Below are positions 53,219 through 62,404 of a stretch of DNA of 64,000 nucleotides, one piece after another. Made by a program: the position numbers and the translations under genes. Every line of letters starts with the position of its first letter. The first letter of the stretch is position 1. The stretch is from Lederbergia citri (lineage in GTDB: Bacteria > Bacillota > Bacilli > Bacillales > Bacillaceae_C). The stretch covers positions 1,249,401 to 1,313,400 of the forward strand of contig NZ_JAGYPG010000001.1 in assembly GCF_018343625.1 (NCBI RefSeq), in the 5' to 3' direction. Under the pieces are notes generated by a model, which was not told where the DNA came from, did no database searches, and was given only the letters and a program-made list of their open reading frames with translations.

Positions 53219-53782
53219 TCAATTTTTATTGAGAATAAAAAAATTGTAAGCTTCAAAAGTATCTGGATAAATTGCTGCTTTTTTCTCAACTAGGAACGAA
53301 ATTGTATTGCTTATTGCTTTATAAACCGCTTGATCTAAATCTATTTTGGCTAACTTTCTCGTTTCAACTACACCCGGAAAATTTCGCCCTGGCTCAATAT
53401 AATCGGCAAGGTAAATAATTTTTTCTAAAAGACTCATATTCGCTCTACCCGTTGTATGAAATCGAATCGCATTCAAAATATCTTCATTCTCTATTGCAAA
53501 TTCTTTTTTCAATATATACGCAGCTGCAGGTCCATGCCACAACTCTGGATGATACAGCAGTAATCGTTCATCTTCTTGCGCTGCAATTAGGAAATTTTTC
53601 AATTCACTTATTGGCATTAGTTTCGCATAGTCGTGAAAAATCGCAGCGATTTCCGCTTGTTCTTTGTCCGCACCGTATTTTTCTGCTAGCTTTATGGCTG
53701 TCTCAACTACTCCAAGTGTGTGTTGAAACCTCGGACCTTTTATCTTACTTTCAACGATTCCCAGTGCTTTTTCACGATCCAT
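53219..53782 (-). CDS. yqeK: HD-domain Ap4A hydrolase YqeK
   Basis: 187-residue HD phosphohydrolase; members split diadenosine tetraphosphate symmetrically. Motifs: RFQHTLGVVETA (His ligand, about 18-29), AAIFHDYAKLM (HD pair, about 47-57), WHGPAAAYIL and LADYIEPGRNF. The ATG at 53782 has the SD GAGGAG at a slightly long spacing of 11 nt; the frame runs upstream without a better site. Overlaps nadD by 11 bp. Confidence 0.92.
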   Translation of the reverse strand: MDREKALGIVESKIKGPRFQHTLGVVETAIKLAEKYGADKEQAEIAAIFHDYAKLMPISELKNFLIAAQEDERLLLYHPELWHGPAAAYILKKEFAIENEDILNAIRFHTTGRANMSLLEKIIYLADYIEPGRNFPGVVETRKLAKIDLDQAVYKAISNTISFLVEKKAAIYPDTFEAYNFFILNKN

Positions 53783-54344
53783 ACAACTGATTCTCCTCAA
53801 TATAATTAATAACTCCATAAGGCAAAAGATAATTGATTGTTTCACCATTCTTAGTTCTTTTTCTAATCATGGACGATGATATTTCTATAAACGGCACTTC
53901 AATCGGGATAATGGGATAAGAACTTTCAAGCTCGTAATTTGGTCGATTGACCCCAACGAACTTAATCATCTTCATTAATTCATCAACTTGATGCCAGTTA
54001 GGCAAATACTCCACCATATCCGCTCCTATAATGAAATAATATTCATTTTCAGGATTCCGTTCCATTAACATTTTCATCGTATCATACGTAAAAGATCTCC
54101 CTTTTCGCTCCAACTCTATTTTTTCAATCGAAAAAAAGGGGTTACCTTGGATGGCTAGTTCCAACATTCTTATTCGATCTCTATTCGACGTATGACTCTC
54201 TCTTTCTTTGTGCGGAGGCTCCTGATTTGGCATAAATTGTATCTCATCTAATTCTAAACGGTGAAATACTTCATTTGCGATAATTAAATGGCCAAGATGT
54301 GGAGGATCGAATGTTCCGCCCAAAATACCTATTTTTTTTCTCAT
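53772..54344 (-). CDS. nadD: Nicotinate-nucleotide adenylyltransferase
   Basis: 190-residue nucleotidyltransferase making deamido-NAD from nicotinate mononucleotide and ATP. GILGGTFDPPHLGHL (HxGH family, about 5-19), FMPNQEPPHK, FIIGADMVEYLPNW and the C-terminal ISSSMIRKR. I chose the ATG at 54344 (SD GGTGA at 5 nt); an ATG at 54356 overlaps the yhbY stop as TAATG and would add four residues. Confidence 0.96.
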   Translation of the reverse strand: MRKKIGILGGTFDPPHLGHLIIANEVFHRLELDEIQFMPNQEPPHKERESHTSNRDRIRMLELAIQGNPFFSIEKIELERKGRSFTYDTMKMLMERNPENEYYFIIGADMVEYLPNWHQVDELMKMIKFVGVNRPNYELESSYPIIPIEVPFIEISSSMIRKRTKNGETINYLLPYGVINYIEENQLYGS

Positions 54345-54355
54345 ATTGTTCACCA

Positions 54356-54649
54356 TTAAACTGGCAATGTAATTTCTTTATGCTCTCTAGACTCTTTATA
54401 AACAACAATTATATTCCCGATAATTTGAACAAGCTCTGCTTTTGTGCCTTCCACAATTTCATTCGCTACTGTTTCTTTGTCTTCATCACAATTTTGAAGA
54501 ATACTTACTTTAAGTAGTTCTCTCTTTTCCAATGCCTCATCTATTTGCTTAATCATATTCTCATTTACTCCGCCTTTCCCAACTTGAAAAATCGGATTAA
54601 TATGATGTGCTAATGATCTTAAATATCGTTTTTGCTTTCCTGTCAGCAT
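54356..54649 (-). CDS. yhbY: RNA-binding protein YhbY
   Basis: 97-residue CRM-domain protein associated with 50S assembly. LTGKQKRYLRSLAHH at the start and FQVGKGGVNENMIKQI (about 20-35) with the GKGG turn that contacts RNA. SD GGAGGTAAG. Overlaps aroE by 7 bp and runs into nadD. Confidence 0.95.
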   Translation of the reverse strand: MLTGKQKRYLRSLAHHINPIFQVGKGGVNENMIKQIDEALEKRELLKVSILQNCDEDKETVANEIVEGTKAELVQIIGNIIVVYKESREHKEITLPV

Positions 54650-55485
54650 GTCTTACCTCCTAATTGTTTCTTCACTATTTCTGTCATTCTGTTTACATCC
54701 GGCGTTTGCCCGGTCCATTTTTCAAAAGCAAGTGCTCCTTGATACACGAACATCCCAATACCATTTTGCGTATTTGCACCTTTTTCTTTAGCCTCTTTCA
54801 AAAGGGCTGTTTCATACGGATTATAGATGATATCAGAAACAAATGCATCCTCACATAAATTCTCCACTGACAATGGACTCTCTGTAATATTCGGGTACAT
54901 TCCTATTGATGTAGTTTGTATGATAAGGTGATATCTATTTATTTTTTCCTCTGCCTCTTTAAGAGAAATAGCATGAGAATTTCCTTCAAATGGGCAATCA
55001 ATGATTAATTGGCTTGCATTATGAACAGAACGGTTTGCTATATCAATATTTTTCATTCCTCTTAATAATAATGTATAGAAAATGGCTTTTGCAGCCCCTC
55101 CAGCACCAATAATTAAGGCTCGATCCTCCGTGAAATCTTCTTTCCAATCTGCCTGAAGTGCTTTTATATAGCCCAATCCGTCTGTGTTATATCCATGGAA
55201 TTCATTATTGATTCTAACGACTGTATTAACTGCCCCTATTGCCTTTGCCAGTGGATCAATATAATCCAAAAATGGCATAATCGTTGTTTTGTGGGGGCTT
55301 GTAACATTAAATCCTTCAACCCCTATAGATTTCATACCCTTTATAGCATCTTGTAAATCTCTAGCTAAAATATGAAAGGGGTGATAATGTGCGTCAATTC
55401 CTAATTTATTGAATTCCTGATTTTGCATGACTGGTGACATTGATTGAACAATAGGATCGCCAATAACACCGTATAATTTAATCAA
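54643..55485 (-). CDS. aroE: Shikimate dehydrogenase
   Basis: 280-residue NADPH enzyme of the shikimate pathway. Substrate site GVIGDPIVQSMSPVMQN (about 5-21) and NVTSPHKTTIMPFLD (catalytic Lys and Asp). NTDGLGYIKAL follows, and the NADP fold has LIIGAGGAAKAI (about 124-135) and ANRS. It starts with TTG, SD GGGGGAATTGG. Embedded in the yqeG-yqeH operon, the standard Bacillus place. Confidence 0.95.
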   Translation of the reverse strand: MIKLYGVIGDPIVQSMSPVMQNQEFNKLGIDAHYHPFHILARDLQDAIKGMKSIGVEGFNVTSPHKTTIMPFLDYIDPLAKAIGAVNTVVRINNEFHGYNTDGLGYIKALQADWKEDFTEDRALIIGAGGAAKAIFYTLLLRGMKNIDIANRSVHNASQLIIDCPFEGNSHAISLKEAEEKINRYHLIIQTTSIGMYPNITESPLSVENLCEDAFVSDIIYNPYETALLKEAKEKGANTQNGIGMFVYQGALAFEKWTGQTPDVNRMTEIVKKQLGGKTC

Positions 55486-55651
55486 ACCAATTCCCCCATA
55501 CTCCAGCTTTATTTAGTTTTGTGTATCGAGTATGCTGTTTTCCCTAGGATGCATACCACCATACAGAACGGAACTTATTTTTTGAAAAGAAAAACGAGCA
55601 AGTATCTCTTCCCATTTAACGGATCACCATCAACAAGCCTTTACAAGGCTT

Positions 55652-56758
55652 TTAAATCAGTGATTTTCTTATCATTACACTTACACCTTTTGGAACATAT
55701 GCAGCAATCTTTGCGCCTGGGTCATTAACTGTAACCCATCCTAAACCAGAGAAAACAACATCCGTTTTTCCTTCTTTAATCATAAATTCTTGCCTTACAA
55801 GTTCAGGAAATTGTTCAAGGTCATCCTTTCGTGGAGGATGCAGAATTTCTCCAACATGATTTTGATATAAGGTATCGGCATTTTCCAATTTTGTTCGATG
55901 AATCATTAAGTCATTTGATAAATAACACGTAAAGGAGCGACGCCCACCTTTTAAATAATCAAATCTAGCTAATCCACCAAAAAATAAGGTTTGTCCTTCA
56001 TTCAATTGAAAGACCCTTGGTTTAATTTCTTTCTTCGGCGTAATGATTTTCAAATCACTCTTTTGAACAAAATGGGCCATTTGATGATGATTAATGATTC
56101 CCGGTGTGTCTATAAGCGCCTTGCCGTCATCTAGTGGAATTTCAATGATATCCAATGTAGTTCCTGGAAAATGTGAGGTAGTTATCACATCTTGTCCACC
56201 CGCAACCTCTTTAATAATCCTATTAATAAAGGTTGATTTCCCTACATTCGTACATCCTACAATATAAACATTTTTACCATTTCGGTAATATTCAATCTGT
56301 TCAAGAGCATCTCTAATATGACTTCCTTTTGTCGCACTGACAAGAAGGACATCAATTGGCTTCAAACCAAGCTCCTTAGCCTGACTTTTCATCCACCCAA
56401 TCAGTTTATTTCGTTTAGCTGATTTTGGCAGCAGATCCACTTTATTTCCAATGAGCAATATTGGGTTTTTCCCAACAAAGCGATGAAGTCCAGGCAGCCA
56501 GCTGCCATTAAAATCAAAAATATCGATGATTTTAACAATTAAACTATCTGTAGATCCGAGTTTATTTAATATATTTAAAAAATCCTGATCTGTCAGAGAG
56601 ACGTCCTGCACTTCATTATAGTGCTTCAAGCGAAAGCATCTTTGACAAATAATTTCTTCTTTTTCTAACGACGATGGAGGTGCATAGCCAATTTCCTCTG
56701 GATGTTCGGACTGTATCACTACACCGCAGCCAATACAGCTAATATTATCTTTACTCAC
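55652..56758 (-). CDS. yqeH: Ribosome biogenesis GTPase YqeH
   Basis: 368-residue circularly permuted GTPase for 30S assembly. An N-terminal zinc finger CIGCG ... CQRC (about 8-42) is followed by the permuted order G4 GNKVDLLP (about 101), G5 VSATKG, G1 GCTNVGKST (about 164-172), G2 TTSHFPGTT and G3 DTPG (about 209). A C-terminal RNA-binding domain ends in MIRKSLI. I chose GTG at 56758, with the SD GGGAGGA; it overlaps the yqeG stop by 4 bp (GTGA). Confidence 0.95.
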   Translation of the reverse strand: MSKDNISCIGCGVVIQSEHPEEIGYAPPSSLEKEEIICQRCFRLKHYNEVQDVSLTDQDFLNILNKLGSTDSLIVKIIDIFDFNGSWLPGLHRFVGKNPILLIGNKVDLLPKSAKRNKLIGWMKSQAKELGLKPIDVLLVSATKGSHIRDALEQIEYYRNGKNVYIVGCTNVGKSTFINRIIKEVAGGQDVITTSHFPGTTLDIIEIPLDDGKALIDTPGIINHHQMAHFVQKSDLKIITPKKEIKPRVFQLNEGQTLFFGGLARFDYLKGGRRSFTCYLSNDLMIHRTKLENADTLYQNHVGEILHPPRKDDLEQFPELVRQEFMIKEGKTDVVFSGLGWVTVNDPGAKIAAYVPKGVSVMIRKSLI

Positions 56759-57276
56759 TGATCTTCCTCCCAATCAATTAACCCTTTTCGTTTAAAATTA
56801 GCCATGATCCTACGTTCGATCATACGATTAAAGCGAGTGAAAAATCCGTCCGAACTTGCTACTGGAATGACGAGAATTGTATAAAAACCTGCTCGATTTC
56901 CCCCTAACACGTCCGTTAATAATTGATCGCCAATTATAACCGTTTCATCTTTCGTTGTTTCCATCATTTGCACTGCTTTTCGAAACGCAAAACCAAGCGG
57001 CTTTCTCGCCTTATAAATAAATGGAATGCGCAAAGGATCGGAAAATATTCTTACTCTTTGTTCATTATTATTGGACACAATTGTAACTTTAATGTTATTG
57101 CGTTTCAATTCCTCCAACCAATTGATTAACATTGGAGTGGCATTTGGACGATCCCATTCCACTAGAGTATTATCCAGATCTGTAATAATTCCTTTAATGC
57201 CTTTTGCTTTTAAATCTTCAGCCTTTATATGATAAATACTTTTAACATATTCACTTGGCAAAAACTTTTTCAACAA
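56755..57276 (-). CDS. yqeG: YqeG family HAD phosphatase
   Basis: 173-residue HAD-superfamily IIIA protein. Catalytic motif I DLDNTLVEWDRP (about 31-42), motif II IVSNNNEQR, and motif III VIGDQLLTDVLGGNRAG (about 118-134). Related to mitochondrial PGP phosphatases (GEP4), so phosphatidylglycerophosphate may be a substrate, which is unproven in Bacillus. TTG at 57276 fits the SD GAGGTG and the family start MLKKF; the ATG at 57291 overlaps that SD. First gene of its operon. Confidence 0.92.
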   Translation of the reverse strand: MLKKFLPSEYVKSIYHIKAEDLKAKGIKGIITDLDNTLVEWDRPNATPMLINWLEELKRNNIKVTIVSNNNEQRVRIFSDPLRIPFIYKARKPLGFAFRKAVQMMETTKDETVIIGDQLLTDVLGGNRAGFYTILVIPVASSDGFFTRFNRMIERRIMANFKRKGLIDWEEDQ

Positions 57277-57430
57277 TCTTCTACACCTCATTACTTGTTC
57301 TGTCAGCTAAACATATCTTATCTAATTTTTGTCATAATCGCATCTTTTTTTCATATTGGGAAAGTGTTTTCTCTTTTAATATTGACTATTTTCAAAAGAG
57401 TTTTCGACAATAATCTACTTTTCACAAAAC

Positions 57431-57528
57431 TGTGGATAAGTTTATACACAAAATAAGAAGTAATTTGACAACCTTTATAATATTTACCAACAATTTACCC
57501 ACAAGTTATCCACTTTCATCTGTGGATA
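57431..57528 (+). promoter_or_regulatory. DnaA-box cluster upstream of sda
   Basis: Perfect TTATCCACA boxes occur on the minus strand at 57431-57439 and 57520-57528 (seen as TGTGGATAA). TTATACACA is at 57442-57450, and near matches are TTACCCACA (57494-57502) and TTATCCACT (57505-57513). Five boxes in about 100 bp, 125 bp before sda, agree with the known activation of sda by DnaA in B. subtilis. The rest of the 376-bp gap between yqeG and sda shows nothing else clear. Confidence 0.85.
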
Positions 57529-57652
57529 AAGGAACGCTTGTTCCATACAGTTTAACATGATAAAGTGGGGTTAATAAAAGGGATTAACGTAACAATCTAT
57601 TCGATCATAATCCTTTTTAGAACAAAATATTTAATTGTTGGAGGTGAAGCTG

Positions 57653-57784
57653 ATGAAAAAGTTATCTGATGAACTTTTACTCGAATCATATTATAAGGCT
57701 AAGAATCTCAAGCTAGGCTCTGATTTTATTCAGCTTATTGAATCTGAACTTCACCGGCGATTGTTAGTAAAAAAAACTTCTTAA
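57653..57784 (+). CDS. sda: Checkpoint protein Sda, inhibitor of KinA
   Basis: 43-residue helical hairpin [20 protein letters not shown] with [13 protein letters not shown] in the second helix. It blocks autophosphorylation of the sporulation kinase KinA when replication starts or is disturbed, keeping cells from sporulating at the wrong time. SD GGAGGTGA, 5 nt before the ATG. It is preceded by a DnaA-box cluster and followed by its own terminator. Confidence 0.93.
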   Translation: MKKLSDELLLESYYKAKNLKLGSDFIQLIESELHRRLLVKKTS

Positions 57785-57806
57785 TAAAAAAATAATCTAT
57801 GGTCAT

Positions 57807-57960
57807 CAAAAAACGCAAGCGACTGTTCACGAAGTACACACCAGGAAGAAGCGGGTCCTCCTTCTAATCTTAGAGATGTGCCCAAGCTTAGTCAGCGTTC
57901 CACTTTAGGATTCTGACGACTACTGGCTGCTTGCGATAGAGAGTTACTATCATCTAGAAA
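57807..57960 (+). repeat. Dispersed modular repeat, copy R6 (decayed)
   Basis: Head AAAAAACGCAAGCGACTGTTC, a damaged hairpin region (GAAGCGGGTCCTCC, GTCAGCGTTCC) and the core TTAGGATTCTGACGA. The tail is not recognisable. Lies between sda and psd. Confidence 0.6.
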
Positions 57961-57992
57961 GATTCCATTTTGTAATTTCCTAAGCAATGAAA

Positions 57993-58025
57993 ATAGCGCC
58001 AGATTGACGGGCGCTTTTTGTTTTT
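57993..58025 (+). terminator. Terminator of sda
   Basis: AGCGCC (57995-58000) and GGCGCT (58010-58015) followed by TTTTGTTTTT. It may also serve psd on the other strand, with a weaker tail. Confidence 0.78.
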
Positions 58026-58807
58026 CATATATTTAACTTCCCTAAAGCTTGTCCTACTTTAATTTCGCTAGGCACTGTAATATCCTCATTTAATTTAAAA
58101 GAATTTTTTTCAAATAGGAGAACGACAGTAGAGCCGAATGAAAAGTAAGCCACCTCTTCACCCTTTTTCCATTTTTGACCTTGATTAATAATTTCTACTG
58201 AATTAATAAACATTGCTCCAACTTTTACCATAGCCATTAATTTTCCATTATGGTCTAATTCAGAAACAGTACGGAAGTTTTTGCTCAACGTTGAGTTACC
58301 ATATTTTAATCCTAACCGATTGACAGGGTATGATCTAGATCCAAGTGAATACCGATCCACTATTTTTGCATCGATTGGACTATGAATACGATGATAATGG
58401 GCCGGGCTTAAATAAAGAATCATATATGTGCCTTCAGAATATTTAGCTGAACGTTCATTTCCACCTAACATTTCAGATATGGAATAAACTTTATTTTTTA
58501 CGATAATTGTGCTATTCCCCTCAATTTTCCCGATATCTTCCAATACCCCATCTACTGGACTTACGATAGAATCAGGATTTTCATCGATAAGCCTAACTGT
58601 ATCTTTTAATTTCCTAGTAAAAAAATGATGCAAATTTTCATAGCTATTAATATCTTCAAGCATTTCTTCCAGATTAATACGATAATGCCTTGCGTACGAC
58701 TTAATAAGATACTTGCTGAACTTTGAATGTGTAAGTTTTTTTATTAGACCCGCGGAGAAAGGTCCGTTTGTTAACTCGATTAGAGATTGGTAAATCTTTT
58801 GCTTCAA
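58025..58807 (-). CDS. psd: Phosphatidylserine decarboxylase
   Basis: 260-residue membrane-associated enzyme that makes phosphatidylethanolamine. Catalytic segments: VSPVDGVLEDIG (about 84-95), LSPAHYHRIHSP (His pair, about 129-140) and the self-cleavage site FGSTVVLLFE (about 225), where the GS bond yields the pyruvoyl group on Ser. It starts with TTG, SD GGGGA. It is divergent from pssA, the enzyme that supplies its substrate. Confidence 0.94.
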   Translation of the reverse strand: MKQKIYQSLIELTNGPFSAGLIKKLTHSKFSKYLIKSYARHYRINLEEMLEDINSYENLHHFFTRKLKDTVRLIDENPDSIVSPVDGVLEDIGKIEGNSTIIVKNKVYSISEMLGGNERSAKYSEGTYMILYLSPAHYHRIHSPIDAKIVDRYSLGSRSYPVNRLGLKYGNSTLSKNFRTVSELDHNGKLMAMVKVGAMFINSVEIINQGQKWKKGEEVAYFSFGSTVVLLFEKNSFKLNEDITVPSEIKVGQALGKLNI

Positions 58808-58834
58808 TTCATTTTCCCCCTGGCTAAAAAATTC

Positions 58835-58863
58835 TTAACTTTTATGTCTAAAAGGAATATAAT
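58835..58863 (+). promoter_or_regulatory. Sigma-A promoter of pssA
   Basis: TTAACT (58835-58840), 17-bp spacer and TATAAT (58858-58863), about 42 bp before the pssA start. Confidence 0.7.
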
Positions 58864-58904
58864 TTAGTATGATTAGATACAAGATAAAGGAAGGAGGAAT
58901 AAAA

Positions 58905-59444
58905 GTGTTCCTTGTCGATGCCTTTGATCAAACAATTCGAAAATTAAAAGCACAAACGGCTAACGTCCTTACCTTGGCCAATCTTGGTTTAGGCGGATGC
59001 GCTATCCTTGTAGGAATCAATGGCCAACTGCATCTAAGTCTTCTACTTATTTTTATTGCTGCACTTGCTGATCGATTCGATGGTATCGTTGCACGTAAGC
59101 TGCAAATCGAATCAGATCTGGGAAAACAGCTTGACTCGATGAGTGATATTATCTCGTTTGGAGTTGCTCCCGCTTTGTTATTATACCAAGGAATTCTTAA
59201 TTTGTTTGGTTTTCCAGGTATATTTCTAACTGTTTTTTTTATCAGCTGTGGCGCTTTCCGTCTTGCCAGATTTAATATCACTGAAAATAATGGATATTTT
59301 ATGGGACTTCCGATTACTTCTGCCGGTTGCTTATTAACACTTAGTTATTTAGCTATCCCATATTTCCCACCGAACTCATTTTTATTTATTATTTTTATCC
59401 TATCTATTTTAATGATCAGTACTTTTACATTTAAGAAAATCTAA
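58905..59444 (+). CDS. pssA: CDP-diacylglycerol-serine O-phosphatidyltransferase
   Basis: 179-residue integral membrane enzyme that makes phosphatidylserine. The CDP-alcohol transferase motif D-x2-DG-x2-AR-x8-G-x3-D-x3-D is seen as DRFDGIVARK ... GKQLDSMSD (about 55-80). About six hydrophobic segments. The start GTG at 58905 has the SD AAGGAGGA; the ATG at 58869 lies before the SD. Together with psd it gives the two-step route to phosphatidylethanolamine. Confidence 0.94.
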   Translation: MFLVDAFDQTIRKLKAQTANVLTLANLGLGGCAILVGINGQLHLSLLLIFIAALADRFDGIVARKLQIESDLGKQLDSMSDIISFGVAPALLLYQGILNLFGFPGIFLTVFFISCGAFRLARFNITENNGYFMGLPITSAGCLLTLSYLAIPYFPPNSFLFIIFILSILMISTFTFKKI

Positions 59445-59449
59445 ATTAA

Positions 59450-59484
59450 CAGCCATCCTCTTATTTAAGAAGATGGCTGTTTTG
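59450..59484. terminator. Bidirectional terminator between pssA and sigK
   Basis: CAGCCATC and GATGGCTG arms with CTCTTA/AAGAAG inside form a long stem followed by TTTTGATT on the plus strand. The genes are convergent. Confidence 0.75.
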
Positions 59485-59489
59485 ATTAT

Positions 59490-60212
59490 TTATTCCTTTG
59501 TCTTTTTTAATTTTTCCTTTTCAGCACGATAAAATTCATGAAACATTTTCATTAACGCTCTTTTTTCAATACGAGAAACATAACTTCTTGAAATTCCTAA
59601 TTCTTTTGCTATTTCTCGCTGTGTCCTTTCTTTTTCCAAATTGAGGCCAAATCTTCCTATAATGACTTCTTTTTCTCGATCATCTAGCACATCAATATAT
59701 TCCTTCACTCTTTCCAATTCCATATTCAACTGTATCGTATCAAATATATCTTCTGCCTCCGATTTTAATACGTCAATTAGAGATATTTCGTTACCTTCTT
59801 TATCATGACCAATTGGATCATGGAGTGATACGTCTTTCTTCGTTTTTTTCAATGCCCTTAAATGCATCAGTATTTCGTTTTCTATACATCTGGCAGCATA
59901 CGTGGCAAGCTTAGTACCTTTGCCAAACGAATAGCTTTCAATTGCTTTGATGAGGCCAATAGTTCCAATAGAGATTAAGTCTTCTGAATCCTCCCCAGTG
60001 TTTTCAAACTTTTTAACGATATGGGCAACAAGCCGCAAATTATGTTCTATGAGGAGATTACGGGCTTGTTCGTCTCCCTCCGCCATTTTCTTTAAATTTA
60101 GTTGTTCCTCTTCTGGTGAAAGAGGATGCGGAAAAGCGTTATTCTTAACATATGATACAAGAAAAACCAATTCCTTAATAACATAGCCAATTGCCGTTAG
60201 GATCCCGGACAA
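59490..60212 (-). CDS. sigK: Sporulation sigma factor SigK, uninterrupted
   Basis: 240-residue late mother-cell sigma factor. The first 20 residues ([20 protein letters not shown]) are a hydrophobic pro-sequence, cut before YVKNNAFP by SpoIVFB in B. subtilis. Region 2 has [19 protein letters not shown] and [15 protein letters not shown]. Region 4 has [20 protein letters not shown]. Unlike B. subtilis there is no skin element: the gene is one continuous frame. It starts with TTG and the SD GGAGGTGAGG. Confidence 0.95.
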   Translation of the reverse strand: MSGILTAIGYVIKELVFLVSYVKNNAFPHPLSPEEEQLNLKKMAEGDEQARNLLIEHNLRLVAHIVKKFENTGEDSEDLISIGTIGLIKAIESYSFGKGTKLATYAARCIENEILMHLRALKKTKKDVSLHDPIGHDKEGNEISLIDVLKSEAEDIFDTIQLNMELERVKEYIDVLDDREKEVIIGRFGLNLEKERTQREIAKELGISRSYVSRIEKRALMKMFHEFYRAEKEKLKKTKE

Positions 60213-60405
60213 ATCCTCACCTCCAACATCTATTCAACTTACGTATTCAATTATATGAACAGATTGGGCAACATTTGCTTGTCTTTCTGAAATAACAACT
60301 TTTCCCTTATCAAACGAAAAAGAAATTAAGAATTCGGCTTAAAAAACAACAAATTATATAAAAAAACTCTATAATAAAATATATGGATAAAGGAGGAGAT
60401 TGAAT

Positions 60406-62202
60406 TTGTCAACATCCACATATGATTTAACATGGGACTTAGATGTCTTTTTTGAAGGTGGAAGTAATTCCCACCAATTTATGGAACATTTGGACAAGAT
60501 TAAAACGGAATTGAACACATTTGAGCAAGAAGTTGAATCTTGGGAAATTCCTACTGATGCAAAAAATTCTTCATTGAGTGTTTTACTAGAAAAACTTCAG
60601 CAAGTTTCACAAAATATTAGGCAAGCTGGAGCTTTCGTAAGTTGTCTTCAAGCTCAAAATACGAAAGATACGAGAGCAAATGAACTTAGAGGAATGGTAA
60701 CTACTTTAAGTTCGAAGTTTAGTACCACTTTAACGAATTTTGATGAAAAGTTATCAAAAATTGACGAGGAAACTTGGAATGGTCTTTTAAATCAAGATTC
60801 ACTACAAGTATTATCATATGTGCTTAATGAGCGACGCAGAAAAGCCGCCGAAAAATTACCGAAAGAACAAGAAGCAATTATAAATGCGTTAAGCATTGAC
60901 GGTTACCATGGATGGGGAGAAATGTATGATACGATTGTTAGTCATGTAAAAATCCCTTTTGAAGAAAACGGACAAAAAGTAGAGTTATCTGTAGGGCAGG
61001 CTTCTAATAAATTTTCCAATCCAGATCCACATGTTAGAAGAAAAGTTTTTGAAGAATGGGAAAAGGCTTGGGATGAGCAATCTGACCTTTTAGCAAGCAC
61101 TTTGAATCATCTTTCTGGATTCCGTTTATCTGTTTATAAACAAAGAGGCTGGGATCATATTTTAAAAGAGGCTCTCACTTACAACAGAATGAAAAAAGAA
61201 ACATTGGATGTAATGTGGGAAGTCATTTCCGATCTTAAGCAACCATTTGCAGACTTTTTACAAAGGAAAGCTGAACTTCTCGGAGTCGATAAATTAAGCT
61301 GGTGTGATCTCGATGCTCCGGTAGGTGAAGTGAATACTACATATAGTTATCAAGGAGGTGCAGAATTCATTTTAAAGCACTTTGAAAACTTTGGTGAAGA
61401 ATTAACAGCATTCACAAAAAAGGCATTTGAGGATCGCTGGATCGAAGCTGAAGATCGTCCTGGTAAACAACCAGGTGGATTTTGTACATCGTTCCCTGTG
61501 AATGAACAATCAAGGATTTTTATGACCTATTCCGGAACACCATCAAATGTGTCAACGCTTGCCCACGAATTAGGACATGCATTTCATTCATATGCTATGA
61601 AAGACACTCATCCGTTAAATAGAAGCTATGCAATGAATGTCGCTGAAACTGCTTCTACATTTGCAGAAATGATCGTGTCGGATGCTGCTGTAAATAATGC
61701 GGAAAATGATGATGTTAAACTTGCTTTATTAGAAGATAAAATACAACGCTCTGTAGCATTACTTATGAATATTCATGCTAGATTCTTATTCGAAACACGT
61801 TTTTACGAAGAACGTAAAAATGGTTTAGTGAACAAAAAACGTTTAAATGAGTTAATGGAAGAAGCGCAAAAAGAAGCATATCTTGATTCCTTGAAAGAAT
61901 ATCACCCATTATTCTGGGGATCGAAGCTCCATTTCTTTATTACAGGAGTACCTTTTTATAACTTCCCTTACACTTTCGGATTTTTATTTTCTTTAGGCAT
62001 ATATGCACAAGCCGTCAAAGAGGGAAAAGGGTACGAGCAAAAATATATGGCTATGCTTGAAGATACAGGTTCAATGATGGTTGAAGAGCTTGCAATGAAA
62101 CACCTTGGAATCGACTTAACGAAGCGGGAATTTTGGGAAGAGGGCGTTAAGCTCTGTATAAAAGATGTGGAAGAATTTATGGAAATGACGAAAAATAAAT
62201 AA
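60406..62202 (+). CDS. M3-family oligoendopeptidase (PepF type)
   Basis: 598-residue cytoplasmic zinc peptidase that trims short peptides. The zinc site HELGHAFH is at 387-394, with the third ligand Glu in NVAETASTFAEM (about 410-421). The N-terminal helical domain (about 10-300) and PFYNFPYTFGFLFSLGIYA in the C-terminal lobe are family signatures. TTG at 60406 fits the SD AGGAGGAGA; another TTG at 60400 is too near. Sequence is of the PepF/YjbG-like group; the exact member cannot be told. Confidence 0.9.
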   Translation: MSTSTYDLTWDLDVFFEGGSNSHQFMEHLDKIKTELNTFEQEVESWEIPTDAKNSSLSVLLEKLQQVSQNIRQAGAFVSCLQAQNTKDTRANELRGMVTTLSSKFSTTLTNFDEKLSKIDEETWNGLLNQDSLQVLSYVLNERRRKAAEKLPKEQEAIINALSIDGYHGWGEMYDTIVSHVKIPFEENGQKVELSVGQASNKFSNPDPHVRRKVFEEWEKAWDEQSDLLASTLNHLSGFRLSVYKQRGWDHILKEALTYNRMKKETLDVMWEVISDLKQPFADFLQRKAELLGVDKLSWCDLDAPVGEVNTTYSYQGGAEFILKHFENFGEELTAFTKKAFEDRWIEAEDRPGKQPGGFCTSFPVNEQSRIFMTYSGTPSNVSTLAHELGHAFHSYAMKDTHPLNRSYAMNVAETASTFAEMIVSDAAVNNAENDDVKLALLEDKIQRSVALLMNIHARFLFETRFYEERKNGLVNKKRLNELMEEAQKEAYLDSLKEYHPLFWGSKLHFFITGVPFYNFPYTFGFLFSLGIYAQAVKEGKGYEQKYMAMLEDTGSMMVEELAMKHLGIDLTKREFWEEGVKLCIKDVEEFMEMTKNK

Positions 62203-62209
62203 GTATTAG

Positions 62210-62359
62210 AAAAGCGCAAGGCGCCCGTCCAGCGACGTACAAACTTTTTAAGCTTCTGACGAGATAAAGGAAACACGGCGAGGAACGAGCCGATGTTGAC
62301 TTATCGTAGGAAGAAGCTGAAAGTTTGCTAGTCGCTGGGCGCCTGGAGCTAGACAGGAC
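62210..62359 (+). repeat. Dispersed modular repeat, copy R7 (short form)
   Basis: Head AAAAGCGCAAGGCGCCCG, then GACGTACAAACTTTTTA with no hairpin cassette, core TTCTGACGAGATAAAGGAAA, tail GATGTTGACTTATCG to GGCGCCTGGAGCTAGACAGG. The head and tail are complementary over AAGGCGCC/GGCGCCT, so the ends are imperfect inverted repeats. Between pepF and the IS. Confidence 0.85.
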
Positions 62360-62404
62360 GGACACCCATTCCATTATATTTCTAAGTAAAAATTTATGCT
62401 TTCT

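Noticed and set aside
55630..55652. AAGCC/GGCTT stem at the end of yqeH
   Set aside because: No T-run follows on the minus strand; likely a chance stem.
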